A stretch of DNA of 64,000 nucleotides from Leptidea sinapis (GCF_905404315.1 NC_066279.1:5592501-5656500), one strand, 5' to 3'; positions 20,305 through 32,167 are shown, numbered from the stretch's first letter. The notes: generated from the letters alone by a model not told the origin. Numbers and translations are program-made.

Positions 20305-23214
20305 ATGTTTAAGGTATATATTTTTTTGACCACTTCATTTTATGTTCATTAGGAAATTGGTTTTATTTTATTTTTTAATATTTCGCAGGTACTTTTAGTT
20401 GCTTCATTCGCTGCAGTCGCATTGGCACAATTACACGGTGGCTATCAAAATGGATATCAAAATGGCTATGGCGTCGGGAATATAGGATCTTCACAGAACA
20501 TTGTTCTACACCAGACTCACGGTCAAGTCCAACACGCTCCCGTGATCAGCCACCAGCCTGTCTTAGTTCACCAGCCTGTGCACTACGCTGCTCCTGTCGC
20601 CCATCAACAAGAACATTATGTATGTATTCATCAGTGGGAGGTTCCTTTGAACAGGAAGCCGGCTAGATTATGGGTACCACGACGGCGCCTATTTCTGCCG
20701 TGAAGCAGTAATGTGTAAACATTACCGTGTAAGTGCGCCGTAGTTAGTGAAATTACTGGGCAAATTAGACTTGACATCTTATGTCTCAAGGTGACGAGCG
20801 CAATTGTAGTGCCGCTCCGAATTTTTGGGTTTTTCAAGAATGCTGAGCGGCACTGGATTGTAAGGGGTAGGGCGTATCAATTGCCTGTGCACTACGCTGC
20901 TCCTGTCGCCCATCAACAAGAACATTATGTATGTATTCATCAGTGGGAGGTTCCTTTGAACAGGAAGCCGGCTAGATTATGGGTACCACGACGGCGCCTA
21001 TTTCTGCCGTGAAGCAGTAATGTGTAAACATTACCGTGTAAGTGCGCCGTAGTTAGTGAAATTACTGGGCAAATTAGACTTGACATCTTATGTCTCAAGG
21101 TGACGAGCGCAATTGTAGTGCCGCTCCGAATTTTTGGGTTTTTCAAGAATGCTGAGCGGCACTGGATTGTAAGGGGTAGGGCGTATCAATTACCATCAGC
21201 TGAACGTCATGCTCGTCTCTCTCTCGTTAATAGAACAGTAGCGTAACTCAGCGGTCTACTTGAAAGTTATACCTTCGTCTGGGCTGAGCGCTAGGGTTGG
21301 CACATACAAAAAGATTGACGACGCGGACGCCGCAGCACAGCTACTTTAACTCGGACAGCGATCAGTCTCGGAGGCGAACGGCGTGGCACTCAATAGTTTT
21401 GTCTTCCCAAGATTGCTTAGCGGCTGTGTAAATCATGTGTATGTGTGCGTGCGTCGATTTGGGCGCTCTATTATAAAGTAGTATGAAGTTAAAGTACTGT
21501 TCTATTTCTGTATTTTTGACTGAAGTGTGATACGTTATCAGTACAAAGATGCAATACTAATTAATGCTTCTTACAGGCACCAGCTCACTACTCGTTCGAG
21601 TACAACGTACATGACCCTCACACCGGAGACATCAAGTCCCAACATGAGTCTCGCGAGGGTGACGCGGTGCAGGGCTACTACAGTCTGCATGAAGCTGACG
21701 GCACTGTCAGACGTGTGGAGTACACGGCTGATGCTCACAGCGGGTAAGAACACATTATGTCATATTGAAGTCAGGACACTCGATCGAGTACAACGTTTGA
21801 AACCTATATCCCCGATATGCCATATCTTAACGGCCGTTCCCAATATACTATCTACAGATATACATAGATTACTACCTCCTACTGTCAGTAATTAGCTGTG
21901 AATAATCTGAATCTTGTCCCAATATAACCGATAAGTCATTCTTATCGCCTTATATTGGTACGCGTGAATAGCAATTTCCATACAAACTTTATATCGCTGG
22001 TAAGCTATACGTCGTCGTAAGTTACCGTCGATAAGTTTATTAGGACAGAAAAGTTAATGAGAGTTATGATTTTTATCTCAAGTAATAGATAGACTGAATA
22101 TTGGGAACCACCGTAAGTCATCATGGGGATCAACCTACGTCTTATGACCAACTTTAGCTCTACTCTTTTATCTCAAGGACAACTCTCCTTTTAATGTTTT
22201 CCTCCAACAACATGAACAACATTATATTTAACATACATACATACATATAAATGTGCCTGACTGCCACAGGGTTAGGAAACGATAACGGACTTCGTCTGAA
22301 TCCTTTCCAATACACCGCTACCTGATCGAGGAGTCTATCCCTAGGGTTTCCTTGCCCAAATTTTCCACTATTATTGCAAATTTGCGCAGTCAACTCTCTA
22401 TATCATCCAACGATCTTACCTCTTCAACCTTAAATTCACTAAGTCTCAATTTGTCTCGTACTAACCAACACGTGCTTTATTGGAGGCTTTCTGATTGCTC
22501 ATAAGCTCGTTGAATGCCACAATCAATTGGTAACTCATTCTCAATCAATTTTTTAATAATAATAATAATAATTTAAACATTTATTCAACAGAAACAAACG
22601 GTCACATTGATAAATTGTTTACATAAGCAGGATATTGTATCTAGAACTAAAGTCCACAAAACATAGATGAAAATTAGTAAGGTACAACTAACAATAATTT
22701 TAAACATTGAGTTACAGGTTTATGCTAATGACCTATACAAGAAAAGCTCTTAATGTCAAGAATCCAATCCATATCATTAATAAATTAACATGATGTAAGA
22801 CCTAGTTTCATAAAACTTAAAGAAAGAAAGAGATAAAATTAAAAGTAACAACTGACATTTTAAAAAAAGACAGGTTATAGTATTTTTAAATTATGCTAAT
22901 GATTTATACGAGAAAAGGTCTAAGTGGAAAAGTTCAGTATCCATATATGTACACACTTAACTGATATTATATATTTAGTATTTAAATATAAACGGTCCTG
23001 CTATGCGGAATGCCGAATAACGATTTATTAGCACATTTACGCTCACATATATAGGGAATTTTTTTATGCAAAAGGGCTGGAATATCAATCACGTCTAATT
23101 CAAGAGAAAATTGAATTATTTTATATACATATTTTTATTTTCAGGTTCAACGCCATTGTTCACCGTGAAGGTCACGCCAGACATGAAGTCCCAGCCCCAA
23201 TCCAACATCATTAA
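20305..23214 (+). CDS. RR-2 cuticular protein (158 aa), gene 2
   Basis: The exons are 20305-20313, 20389-20619, 21577-21743 and 23145-23214. The signal peptide is MFK plus VLLVASFAAVALA. The mature N-terminus is Gln/Gly/Tyr-rich (YQNGYQNGYGVGN) and then His/Val/Pro-rich (HQPVLVHQPVHYAAPV). The RR-2 core starts at HYSFEYNVHDPHTGDIKSQ and finishes GFNAIVHREGHA. It is a close paralogue of the gene at 37376-41255. Exon 2 carries an extra YQNG unit. The 3' third of exon 2, its donor and a SINE are tandemly duplicated in intron 2, giving two identical donors (20620 and 20929). Expected role: chitin binding in cuticle. Confidence 0.92.
20574..21191 (+). repeat. 309-bp tandem duplication of exon end plus SINE
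   Basis: Unit 20574-20882 is repeated at 20883-21191 with no difference seen. Each unit holds 46 bp of coding exon 2 (from GCCTGTGCACTACGC), the splice donor TAT/GTATGT and about 250 bp of SINE. The second unit runs on into the intact SINE 3' end. The second exon piece has no convincing acceptor in front of it. Confidence 0.93.
20941..21215 (+). mobile_element. SINE-like element, intron 2 of gene 2 (second of a duplicated pair)
   Basis: This is the family recognised by CAGTGGGAGG at the start, GTAGTGCCGCTC in the middle and TATCAATTACCATCAGCTGA near the end, finishing in a degenerate CTCGTCTC tail. The first copy (20632-20882) is cut short by the tandem duplication. No tRNA-type B box is visible. 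Inserts of this family are at 32199, 41398, 44344, 50480 (-) and 60643 (-). Confidence 0.8.
21829..22114 (+). mobile_element. MITE, ACGGCC-terminus family, copy 2
   Basis: Imperfect inverted termini AACGGCCGTTCCCAATAT and ATTGGGAACCACCGT bound 286 bp that match 16563-16836 and 58322-58633. It lies in intron 3 of RR-2 gene 2. Confidence 0.75.
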
Positions 23215-23356
23215 AACAAGATTTTAAATAACCTTAGGCAATAAATTTTACAACATAATATATTATTTCTTTCATTTCAACAGTTTAAAAGTTCATATCA
23301 AGCTTTAAGAGATCGCTGAGTAAGACATTTAAAACTATACAAAACCTCGAATAAAA

Positions 23357-23726
23357 TCTTATATCTTTAAACGAGCAATTCTTGTATATATATATATATA
23401 TATATAATCTGAATCTCGGAAACGGCTCCAACGATTTTCATAAAATTAAGTATGCAGGGGATTTCGGGGGTGATAAATCGATCTAGCTAGGTTTCAATTT
23501 AAAAAAAATGGTTTTATCCATGTTTGAATGAGAAACAGCTACAATAACATTAGAATACAAAGGTAAATTTCGCCACTATATACAAGACTATTATAGCTCA
23601 GATGGGACATTGGGTGATCCGGAAAGCAGAAGACTCCGGTTCGAATCCAGATGTCCTATTAGTTTTTTTTTGTTCAAGTTTTGTACATTCTTAAAAATCC
23701 GAGCAAGGCTCGGTCGTCCGGATATT
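23357..23726 (+). mobile_element. Helitron-like repeat, copy 1
   Basis: This shares its whole length with 33580-33943. It begins TCTTATATCTTTAAACGAGC, has a (TA)n tract, then CTCGGAAACGGCTCCAACG, and ends near a CCGAG...CTCGG hairpin and CCGGATATT. The start and terminal hairpin resemble non-autonomous lepidopteran Helitrons, but a clear CTRR end was not seen. Within it, GGGACAT...ATGTCCT flanks a GGTTCGAATCC box, a tRNA-like relic. Confidence 0.55.
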
Positions 23727-23879
23727 TTAATATAAACCGGAACTGTTTTATGTAAATAAATATACAAGTATTTAATATATATTACGGGTTAAAGTATGGA
23801 ATTTACGATTTGTACTGAAACATATTTTTTTTATCTTACATATTTATTTAATCAAAATAATTTCCATTATTATATATAC

Positions 23880-24370
23880 ATTGCTGCCATCAAATAGGAA
23901 GGTCATTTATACCTTTTCGATATAAATGTAGTGATCTAGATTCGACAAACTGTGTGAAAGCATTTTCTACTGCCTCCTGAGAAGAAAACTTTTTATCGCG
24001 TAGAAATTTGTCCAAATCACGAAAAAAAAGGTAGTCCGTTGGAGCAAGGTCTGGTCAATACGGTGACGAATGGTTTCTAATGGCTTCCACCATCTTTCAA
24101 TTCCTTGTTATTCACCTGAGTGGGCGGTTCGTTCAACGTGATTCTTTCTTCAAATCAAAGTATTCATCACGAAAGCTTTTCAACCTAAATCGCATGGTGA
24201 GTTCACTAGCAGTCCCCTCTCCAAACGCGACATCGATATTGCGAGGTGTTTCTGCCGCGTTAGTTCCGCGTCGTAACTTGTATTCAAAAATCACTCGAAT
24301 TTTTAAAGTATCCGTCTTTCTTGTCTAAGCTGAATAAAAATAACAACTGAAAGTCGAAAAGTCGAATGTT
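23880..24370 (-). pseudogene. Mariner transposase, internally deleted
   Basis: Read on the minus strand, the N-terminal region (FEYKLRRGTNAAETPRN, VAFGEGTASE) at about 24320-24080 is joined directly to the C-terminal catalytic part (HSSPY, PDLAPTDYLFF) and its end (FLRDKKFSSQEAVENAF), with the middle of the gene missing. Stops and frameshifts are present. A related copy lies at 47040-47640. Confidence 0.75.
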
Positions 24371-24403
24371 GCAGATTTTGAAAGAAGAACTACATAATTT
24401 TTA

Positions 24404-24505
24404 TGAACGATGCGGGACTCGGATTGACGACCTGTTGCGTTCCGTGCGAGTGCTCTGCCAACTGAGCTTACCGATCGAGTGACGTATCGTTATAAAACCT
24501 TGTAT
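24404..24505 (-). repeat. tRNA-like repeat (SINE-type), copy
   Basis: The minus strand reads GCTCAGTTGGCAGAGC ... GTCCCGCATCG, with A-box- and B-box-like segments. The same arrangement, with a shared upstream AATCTGAGAGTTGAAC, occurs at 55540-55680, and a shorter relative lies at 31833-31909. The acceptor stem is not intact, so it is not a working tRNA. Confidence 0.55.
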
Positions 24506-24703
24506 GCTTTGTTCAACTCTCAGATTGAAGTGAAAAGTGAGGGTTATCACTTTAAAAACATAACTTATATTTACAATCTTTAAGGTTTTAGGGTAGAAGT
24601 AGATAAGAGAGGAAATGTATGTAAGGCAAATGAAAATGTTTTTATTCAAATTTTTAACTAGATATTGCTTCGTCAATTGATGTAACTGTTCTTATGCTCG
24701 TGT

Positions 24704-26099
24704 TCAGTAATGATGTTGATGATGATGAGGAACAAGGTGATGAGTATCGAACTTCACATTCGCATGGAATCTGTAGAATAAAGAAGTATTTAAATAGAAA
24801 TTAATTGGGAAATGAGGGAGTGAAAAGAGTAAGGTAACATACTAAATGTTTTACCTGACTGTGTCATATTATCAATATAAGTTATATTAACCTTGTTTTA
24901 AAGATAAATTATTAATTCAAATAATTTCCTTGATATAATCGAGTCTTACCCGGTATGATGGTCACCATGATAGTGCACGGTCCTCAGTGAACCATCAGGC
25001 TGATGCAGCGAGTAGACTCCCTTCACTACGTCTCCGTCTCTACTCTCGTGCTGAGACTTCATGTCTCCTGTGTGAGGGTCTTCCACTTTGTAGTCAAAAG
25101 AGTAGTGAGGGTGAGTCTGTAATAATAATTCATAGTAAGTTTAATGAAGGTTATATTAAATTAACACGTTGTTCATAAGGCAGTATTCCTAAAATCTAAT
25201 AGGGAAAAAAATGCCTTATGGTGGATTACGACTCTATATAATAAGCCTTTTATTGAGATTGCCTAAGGTGTACGAACATTTAAATAAATTGTTATTTAGA
25301 CCGGTAGTAAAGTTATTTCAAAAAAAAGATGAATTCAAACGTGCTTAGACTGTAAAACAAGGAGCTCAAAAACAAGAAATAAATTCTGAACAGCATTTAG
25401 AGTTGATGCTAATTTCTAAAGAGATTATTTTTGTGTTTTTGAAGTCGGTTGAAAATAATTCAATGTAGTCATAGTAGTACTCACATGGTAGTCATGATGT
25501 CCATGCCCATGGTGTCCATGTACTTGTACTATTTCTGGATGACCGTCGTGTTTGATGAAGTGTTGAGAGGAATATGCTGAACCGTGACCGTGCCCATACT
25601 GGGCTATGGCAGCAGCGACCAACAACGACAGGCAGAAGATCTGGTGATAATTGTTAATAGTTAGAGAATCATTTCTTAGTAACCTGTGGAGTTTGTTGAA
25701 CATCGACCGTTAAACTAATAATTCTTTCTCAAAATAAATATATTATTAATGTTAAATCTACTATGCTCGTCTATTATTTACCCACGGTTTTAGCCGGTGG
25801 TTCGATGTTAATGAAATATAGTATGGACATTGGAAAGTCCACTATCATTGCTTTATCTCAAGGGTTAAGTAGTAATTTTCAGTCTTCGGCTTGAACAGAA
25901 ATTCATGTTACTTCTATTGTAAAACTACAATTTATTATTTATAATATATCATCATCATCATCATCAGCCGGAAGACGTTCACTGCTGGACAAAGGCCTCC
26001 CCAAAGCCCTCCACGCCAATCGCTCCTTCCCTGCTCTCATCCAACGCCCTCATCCTTATATAAAATATATATTTGTAAAATATTTACCTTTACGAACAT
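24704..26099 (-). CDS. RR-2 cuticular protein (133 aa), gene 3
   Basis: The exons on the minus strand are 26099-26088, 25640-25485, 25116-24950 and 24770-24704; all junctions are GT-AG. The signal peptide is MFVK plus IFCLSLLVAAAIA, the Gly/His region is YGHGHGSAYSS, the RR-2 core is HYSFDYKVEDPHTGDMKSQ, and the His-rich tail ends QHHY. It differs from gene 1 by only a few residues (for example AAIAQ for VVAK, and NV for DV in exon 4) and lies in inverted orientation to it, so the pair is a recent inverted duplication. An RTE 3' fragment sits in intron 1. It is the only member of the cluster on the minus strand. Confidence 0.92.
25951..26056 (-). mobile_element. RTE-type LINE 3' end fragment
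   Basis: ATCATCATCATCATCAGCC followed by GGAAGACGTTCACTGCTGGA is the reverse complement of the RTE C-terminus and (GATGAT)n tail. It lies in intron 1 of RR-2 gene 3. Confidence 0.7.
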
Positions 26100-26125
26100 G
26101 TTGTATATTATAATGTGATTTTGTT

Positions 26126-26188
26126 ACTGATACATATTTTCATTGCATGTCTTTTATATTTATGGACAAAGCAATACAGCCAAGGTGA
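26126..26188 (-). promoter_or_regulatory. Core promoter of RR-2 gene 3
   Basis: On the minus strand, TATAAAAG (26158-26151) lies 30 bp before the A of TCAGT (26130-26126). Upstream is TCACCTTGG (complement of 26180-26188), the same beta-FTZ-F1-like site as in gene 1. Confidence 0.6.
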
Positions 26189-26690
26189 GATTAGATTTCA
26201 ATCTTAACAATTTTTGCGCTAAACTTTGTATGAAGCAATTAAAAACTCTTACACAAAATTCATAATTATCGATGCTGTAATATGCGTCTTACACTTATTA
26301 TTATTTATTACACTTACAGTTATGTATAATAGTATAAAAAGATAATAAGCACAATATTATGATTACGTAAAATATTAAAATTTTACTTAAAAGAACATTC
26401 TAGAAAATTTTATTAATAATGTTATGAAGATGCTGAAGCAGCTTTTTAGGAGTACGTAATTACTTCCATAATTTTAAACGTGATCGAGAAAACCTGACCG
26501 ATAATGAAGTCTTTTGTCCCGCAATAGCCAATATCCCGTTGTTTTGAGTGACGCAAAATTCCAGAAAAGCTTCTTTCTTTGAGAAAGAACTATGTAAAAT
26601 ATCAAACTGTCCACAAAAATTGTTAGCGTAAATAAGAAAGTGTGTGCGTGTTGTCTTTACGTGCAATTGAAGTAAAACTTAATTATTAAT
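26189..26690 (-). repeat. Upstream arm of inverted duplication (gene 3 side)
   Basis: Segments here match 14880-15100 and 15790-15910 in reverse, including the TTTACTTCAATTG and GTCCACAAAA words. No gene is present. Confidence 0.55.
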
Positions 26691-27051
26691 AAGTAATCAT
26701 TATTAACTTCATGAATAATTTACATATATATATATAGATATAATATACATTGTATTATTTGTAACTTACTTAATACTCACGTATTGCTGGAGAGCATTGT
26801 TAGATTTGTAAGTATTTTTTCTCGCAAACGCTGACCATTTCTACGGAACATTTTTTTCCTAAGTTTTAACTACTATTCCTTAAGTTTAATCAGGCATGCA
26901 AACACGGGCAGGAGTCACGCGAGAGACGAGCGAGTCGCCACTAGTTTTCTATATAAACTCTTACTGACTTATTTTTGAAAACGGATAGAAAAGTGTATCA
27001 GAGAGATTTATCTGTAATCTGTAATAACAGTATAAGGGATAAATCTGGATT

Positions 27052-30000
27052 TTTTTTTATGGAATAGGAGGACAAACGAGCGTACGGGTCACCTGGTGTT
27101 AAGTGATCACCGCCGCCCACACTCTCTTGCAACACCAGAGGAATCACAAGAGCGTTGCCGGCCTTTAACGAAGGTGTACGCGCTTTTCTTGAAGGTACCC
27201 ATGTCGTATCGTCCCAGAAACACCGCACAAGGAAGCTCATTCCACAGCTTCGTGGTACGAGGAAGAAAGCTCCTTGAAAACCGCACTGTGGAGGACCGCC
27301 ACACATCCAGATGGTGGGGATGATATCGTAACTTGTGGTGTGTCGTGCGGAGGTGAAATTCGGCGGCAGGAATCAGGTTGAACAGCTCTTCGGAACACTC
27401 CCCGTGATAAATGCGGTAGAGGACACACAATGAAGCGACGTCTCTACGCAACACCAAGTGATCCAGCCGTTCACAGAGTACTGGGTCCCCGACAATTCGA
27501 GCTGCTCTGCGTTGCACGCGGTCAAATGGATCGAGCTGATACTGGGGTGCGCCAGACCAGAGATGACAGCAATACTCCATGTGAGGCCGGACCTGCGCTT
27601 TGTAGAGCGCTAGAATGTGGGCCGGCTTGAAGTATTGCCGTGCTCTATTTATGACGCCCAGTTTCTTCGAAGCCAGTTTGGCTTTGCCCTCCAGATGGCC
27701 ACGGAATTGGCAATTGCTCGAGATTTCGAGACCCAGTATATATATACTAGGCGAGGCTTTAAGGGAAGTGTTCTCGAAGAGCGGTGATACGGCAAATGGG
27801 GTTTTTTTAGTGGAAAACGCGCAAACTTGAGTCTTCTGGGGGTTAAATTGGACAAGGTTCAACTTACCCCATTCCGCGACCTTCTCGAGAGAGGACTCGA
27901 TAGAAGACACAAGTTTCTCCCGGCACTGGTCGACGTTTTCCCGAGAGAGACCCGCATGGCCCGTGTATACGGCATCACCAGTGCTGTCGTCTGCATAGCA
28001 ATGCATGTTGGCGGTGTCAAACATATAATTGATATGCAGAAGAAACAGCATGGGAGATAGCACACAGCCTTGGGGCACTCCAGCGTTCACGGGCTTGGGA
28101 TTCGAGCAATAACCGTCGATAACGACCTGTATGCTGCGCCCAGTGAGGAAGCTGGAGGTTCACTTGCATAAGCTCTCGGGAAGCCCAAGTGATGGAAGTT
28201 TTGCGAGGAGCGCCTTGTGCCATACACGATCAAAGGCCTTCGCTATATCCAGACCAACTGCCAGGCCTTCCCCCTTGCTTTCAATAGCCGCCGCCCATCT
28301 ATGTGTTAGGTATACCAGAAGATCGCCAGTCGACCGACCATGGCGAAAGCCGTACTGCCGGTCGTTGATCAACTGGTGACCCTCAAGGTATACCAAGAGG
28401 AGGCGGTTAATTATGCTCTCCATGATTTTGGAGAGTAGGGAGGTAATAGCAATAGGCCTGTAACTACAGGCAAACTTGCCGGATCTGAACTGTCTCCTTT
28501 TTTTTTAAGATCGGATGGACAAGGGCTGACTTCCATGAATCAGGGACTACGCCTTTTGAATAAGAGTGCCGGAATAAACAAGTTAGCACCTACGTCAACT
28601 CAGGGGCACACGTTCTAAGCACTATTGGAGAAATGCCATCCGGCCCGCTCGACTTCCTGACGTCCAACGAAAACAGAGCTCGCCTAACAGTTTTCTGTCG
28701 GAACTGTACTTCAGGCATGGAGCTCTGACACCGCGGGATGGTCGGCGGTGTTTTTCCGTTGTCGTCAAGAGTCGAGTTGGAGGCAAAAAGAGTGCACAGG
28801 AGATCGGCTTTCTCTTTTGCCGTATGGGCCAGGGTGTCATTCCTCATGTGCAACGGCGGCATGGACGGCTGGTTGAAGTTACCAAGAGCAGCTTTCGACA
28901 ACGACCAGAACTTGCGTGTTCCGGTCGGGTAACTGGAAAGCTGCTCGCCAATTTTGACGACGTGCTTCGATTTCGCACGGGCGATTTGCCGCTTAAAAAA
29001 TCTGGAGGCACGGTTATATTTCCTCTTCAGAACTTTGCAGTTCGGATCCTTTGAGCCCAGCGCCGCAACCCAAGTTCGATACGCCTGTTTTTTGCAGTCA
29101 GATGCTGCTTTAACTGACGCATCGAACCAGGGCTGTGATCTGCCACCGATCGGTACTACAGAGCTTGGTATAAAAATATCCATGCCCTGCAGTATCACAT
29201 CGGCTACTGCAACGGCGCAGGCACTAGGATCATCCGAAGGGAAACAAACCCTGCCCCAAGGGTAGGATGCAAAAAAGGAACGCATCCTATCGCAATCTGC
29301 TGACTTGTAGTGCCAAACGCGGCGGGTCGCTGGTGGTCTGCGACGTTGGCGTCGGATAGGCACTACACTCCTGACCAGGCAATGGTCGGACGTTCCGAGA
29401 GGGGCGTCGACAGAGACCTGGTAACCATTCGGATGTGTAGTCAGCAGAAGATCTAAAAAGGACGGCATGTGGCTATCCACATCCGGGAGCCGCGTCGGCG
29501 ACTCAACCAATTGGGACAGACCATACGCCAATGCAAAATTATGCACAGATCGCCCTGCGTAGTCTGTGGTACGTGATCCAAGCCATTCGGCATTGTGCCC
29601 GTTGAAATCACCCAAGACTACGATTTCAGCGGAGGGGATCTGAGCAAGCACGTCATCAAATGCCGCTTGAACGCAGCCCATGAGGTGATCCGTTTCTGCG
29701 TTACCACTATGGGACCTGTAGACACACGCATAGGTGCGGACGCGGTCCTCTGAATCTACGCGGAGCCAGAGAGTAGACAGGCCCCTACCCTCAAAATTGC
29801 CAAGACGGCGACAGCAGATATCCTCCCTAACGTACACACATACCCCGGCATGAGGCATGAAATTATGCTCAATTTTGTACCCGGGGTACGTTAAATATGA
29901 CGTATCGCTAGGTCGAGATATCTGCGTCTCCGTAAGGAAACACAAGGCCGGCTGCGCCGTCTCAAGGTGGTGGTGGACGGCATTTAAGTTGGAGTGAATT

Positions 30001-30480
30001 CCCCGGATGTTACAAAAGTCCACATTAAGCGTGGAGCGGGGTGCCGTGGTGTTGCTGCCCTGTTTGTCCTGTGACATACGCGGTACTGTGCACTCCCCAG
30101 AATACGAGGGGTAGCCCGAGCGCGAATGCTCGGGGATGGATTCTCCGGCTCTACAAGAGCCGATACCCTCCTGGGGTAATTTCTTTTTAAGACCGCTCTC
30201 ATAATTTGTTGGGGGGGGGGGAAGGACGGGGAGAATGGCCTCCGGTCCTCGACACTAACCTATGCGAAACATAGCGGCACTAGGCCGCTACTTCACGCCG
30301 GTATTCGGTGCGAGTGTGGTAAGTAACCCGGACGAGTCTGGCCCGATTGTGCTGACGTCATAAGACAGCAGCGTGACTCTTCCACTTTCAAAAAGCCCGT
30401 AGTCGCCTCTTACGACACCCTTGGACCTGGGACTACCCTATTCTTTTTACGCCCCGGGGCAGCACAGGGCAAATAACAAA
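27052..30480 (-). pseudogene. LINE-1 non-LTR retrotransposon, nearly full length
   Basis: This is the longest copy in the window (about 3.4 kb), read on the minus strand. The 5' region (30480-30080) contains the CCCCGGGGCGTAAAAAG start-like segment. One frame from 30077 to 28590 encodes the endonuclease (FCNIRGIHSN, FLTETQI, LGDFNGHNAEW, SDHCLV). RT continues with LDIAKAFDRVWH (28423-28160), GVPQGCVLSP and YADDST, to the C-terminus at 27107. Breaks: a frameshift near 28600 and a TGA in place of a Trp codon at 28160-28162. The poly(A) tail is at 27052-27060. No ORF1 with zinc knuckles was seen. The clade is probably Jockey/CR1. Confidence 0.88.
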
Positions 30481-30771
30481 GAAAAAAATAATGGTAACGA
30501 GTGGTATTTAGTAGGACAATTATCTCTATTAGATTTTTTTACTACGATGGTTCCTTTCTTACTTCAACCGGGCATTTAAGTGCATTTTCAACTTCAAATA
30601 TTAAATTTCCGTATATTATTGTGAATTTAATTGTAGTCGCAATTGTTAGAACACAATGAATGCAAGTAGCAGTAGCTGTGCACAAATTGGTGTATAAATA
30701 ATCAACAAAGGGTAAATTTTTAAGAGCATTTATAGCTAATGATATTAAACCTAACCAATCAGTAAATAGAC

Positions 30772-31040
30772 GACCTGTATAGCCGAGTGGTTAGCGATCC
30801 TAGCTACTGAGCTAGAGGTCCCGGGTTCGAATCCCGGTAGGTGCAAGCATTCATATGATGAATATCGATGTTTGTTTCCGAGTCATGGATGTTTAAATGT
30901 ATTTATGTATGTTTATATGTATTTATGTATGTTTACTTAAGTATATTGTATTAAATATATCGTTGTCTTGCAACCCATAACACAGGCTATATATGCTTAA
31001 TTTGGGGCAGGATAATTTGTGTAAAAAGTGTGTCAATATT
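30772..31040 (+). repeat. tRNA-derived SINE
   Basis: The 5' 73 bp are tRNA-like: AGCCGAGTGGTTAGCGATC (A-box region) and GGTTCGAATCCCGGT (B box). An AT-rich body follows with TTTATGTATG repeats, the TCTTGCAACCCATAACACAG segment and a GGGGCAGGATAATTTG end. The acceptor stem halves do not pair cleanly, so this is a SINE head, not a tRNA gene. Confidence 0.65.
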
Positions 31041-31179
31041 AAAAAACAATATTAAAATTTTAAAATTCTATATTAAAATTCAGTATCATTCTTACTTTTT
31101 TAGTGAATAAGTATCTTCCGGGATGACCGGAATTAATCTTATTTTAGTATCTATTTAATACCAGAAATCACTGGCTCTG

Positions 31180-31805
31180 TCAAATTCAACTTAAATTATT
31201 TTTATTCAAAATAGGATATGAAATCACTTATTGACAGCCAAAAACTACCACCCATTCCAATAGGTATGTCTCAGATCTGAGATGAACGGGCGCAACAAAA
31301 GCAGCGGGATTCTTTTTTTTTTTATAAAAATATGGTTACAATGTAAAATCGTACAATAAAATTTATTATTTAATAGCCTGTGGGCAGTCGTTCTATTCCC
31401 AATCAGTGATATTATTAAGAAAGTAAACACTAACGTTTTTTTAACAATTCTTTTGAATCTTGTTAACATGTTTTGAACAATAACTGGGATCTTGTTGTAA
31501 TAGCATCTACAACGCCCCACAAACTCGAATAAGACAAGTAGTAGGCATTATAAGTTTATGTTTGTTCCTGGTGTTAACATTATGGTTATGACAGTTTCTT
31601 GGAAATTAACTTATGTGCCTATGTGCATACATAACATTATGAAGAGAATATTGAGAGGCAACAATCGGAATATTTATTTCTTTAAATTTTGCTTTCAATG
31701 ATTCTTTAGGACCTAGGTTATAAATAGCGCGAATAGCCCTCTTCTCCAGTACAAAGATGGTATTGATATCGGCAGCATTGCCCCATAGCAATGTCAAGGT
31801 ATAAT
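31180..31805 (-). pseudogene. LINE 3' end (Jockey/CR1-like), second family
   Basis: On the minus strand the RT C-terminal region reads LLWGNAADINTIFVLEKRA and IYNLGPKESL before breaking. Beyond the break, VKKTLV and the TCTCAGATCTGAGACATACC terminal segment follow, ending in an AT-rich tail. It is 5'-truncated with several frameshifts. Confidence 0.7.
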
Positions 31806-31832
31806 CAATATATATATAAAAGATTTACGATC

Positions 31833-31909
31833 GATGCGTCACTCGGACTGTTGGTAAGAGCGGTTGGATGGAACTCGAGAGGCGCGGATTCGAGTCCCGC
31901 ATCGTCCAT
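31833..31909 (+). repeat. tRNA-like repeat, short copy
   Basis: GCGTCACTCGG ... GGTAAGAGCGG ... GATTCGAGTCCCGCATCGT has the same order as 24505-24404 (-) and 55640-55540 (-). It is degenerate. Confidence 0.45.
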
Positions 31910-32066
31910 AAGCTTTGATACAAATTTACCTTGTATACTTTCTAACAGTCTAACCTAAACTAAACTTGCAACAAATATAAGAAACACCAATGTATTTTGT
32001 GAAACACTTACAAATTTCTTCATACGGCTCACAGCATACCAAAGTTAATTAAGAGTGAAATCTAAT

Positions 32067-32133
32067 ATTACCTTGATTGTATCGCTTTGTCTATTCATAT
32101 AAAAGACAATATAAAATAGAAATATGTATCAGT
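32067..32133 (+). promoter_or_regulatory. Core promoter of RR-2 gene 4
   Basis: TATAAAAG (32098-32105) and TCAGT (32129-32133) are present. Upstream sequence resembles that of genes 1 and 3, with ATTACCTTGA in place of their CTCACCTTGG. Confidence 0.65.
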
Positions 32134-32167
32134 ATCAAAATAACACTACAATTCAACCGACTACAAT

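Noticed and set aside
20883..20928. Extra functional coding exon in gene 2
   Set aside because: The duplicated exon piece has a donor but no convincing acceptor directly upstream.
21527..21895. 122-codon open frame across exon 3 of gene 2
   Set aside because: It is in a different frame from the RR-2 core and runs into intron and MITE sequence; the spliced frame explains the region.
24080..24328. 82-codon plus-strand open frame
   Set aside because: It is antisense to the mariner N-terminal region.
24404..24505. Functional tRNA gene on the minus strand
   Set aside because: Related degenerate copies at 31833 and 55540 share upstream repeat sequence and lack an intact acceptor stem.
30772..30844. 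Functional tRNA gene
   Set aside because: A and B boxes are present but the acceptor stem halves do not pair cleanly and a repeated SINE body follows.
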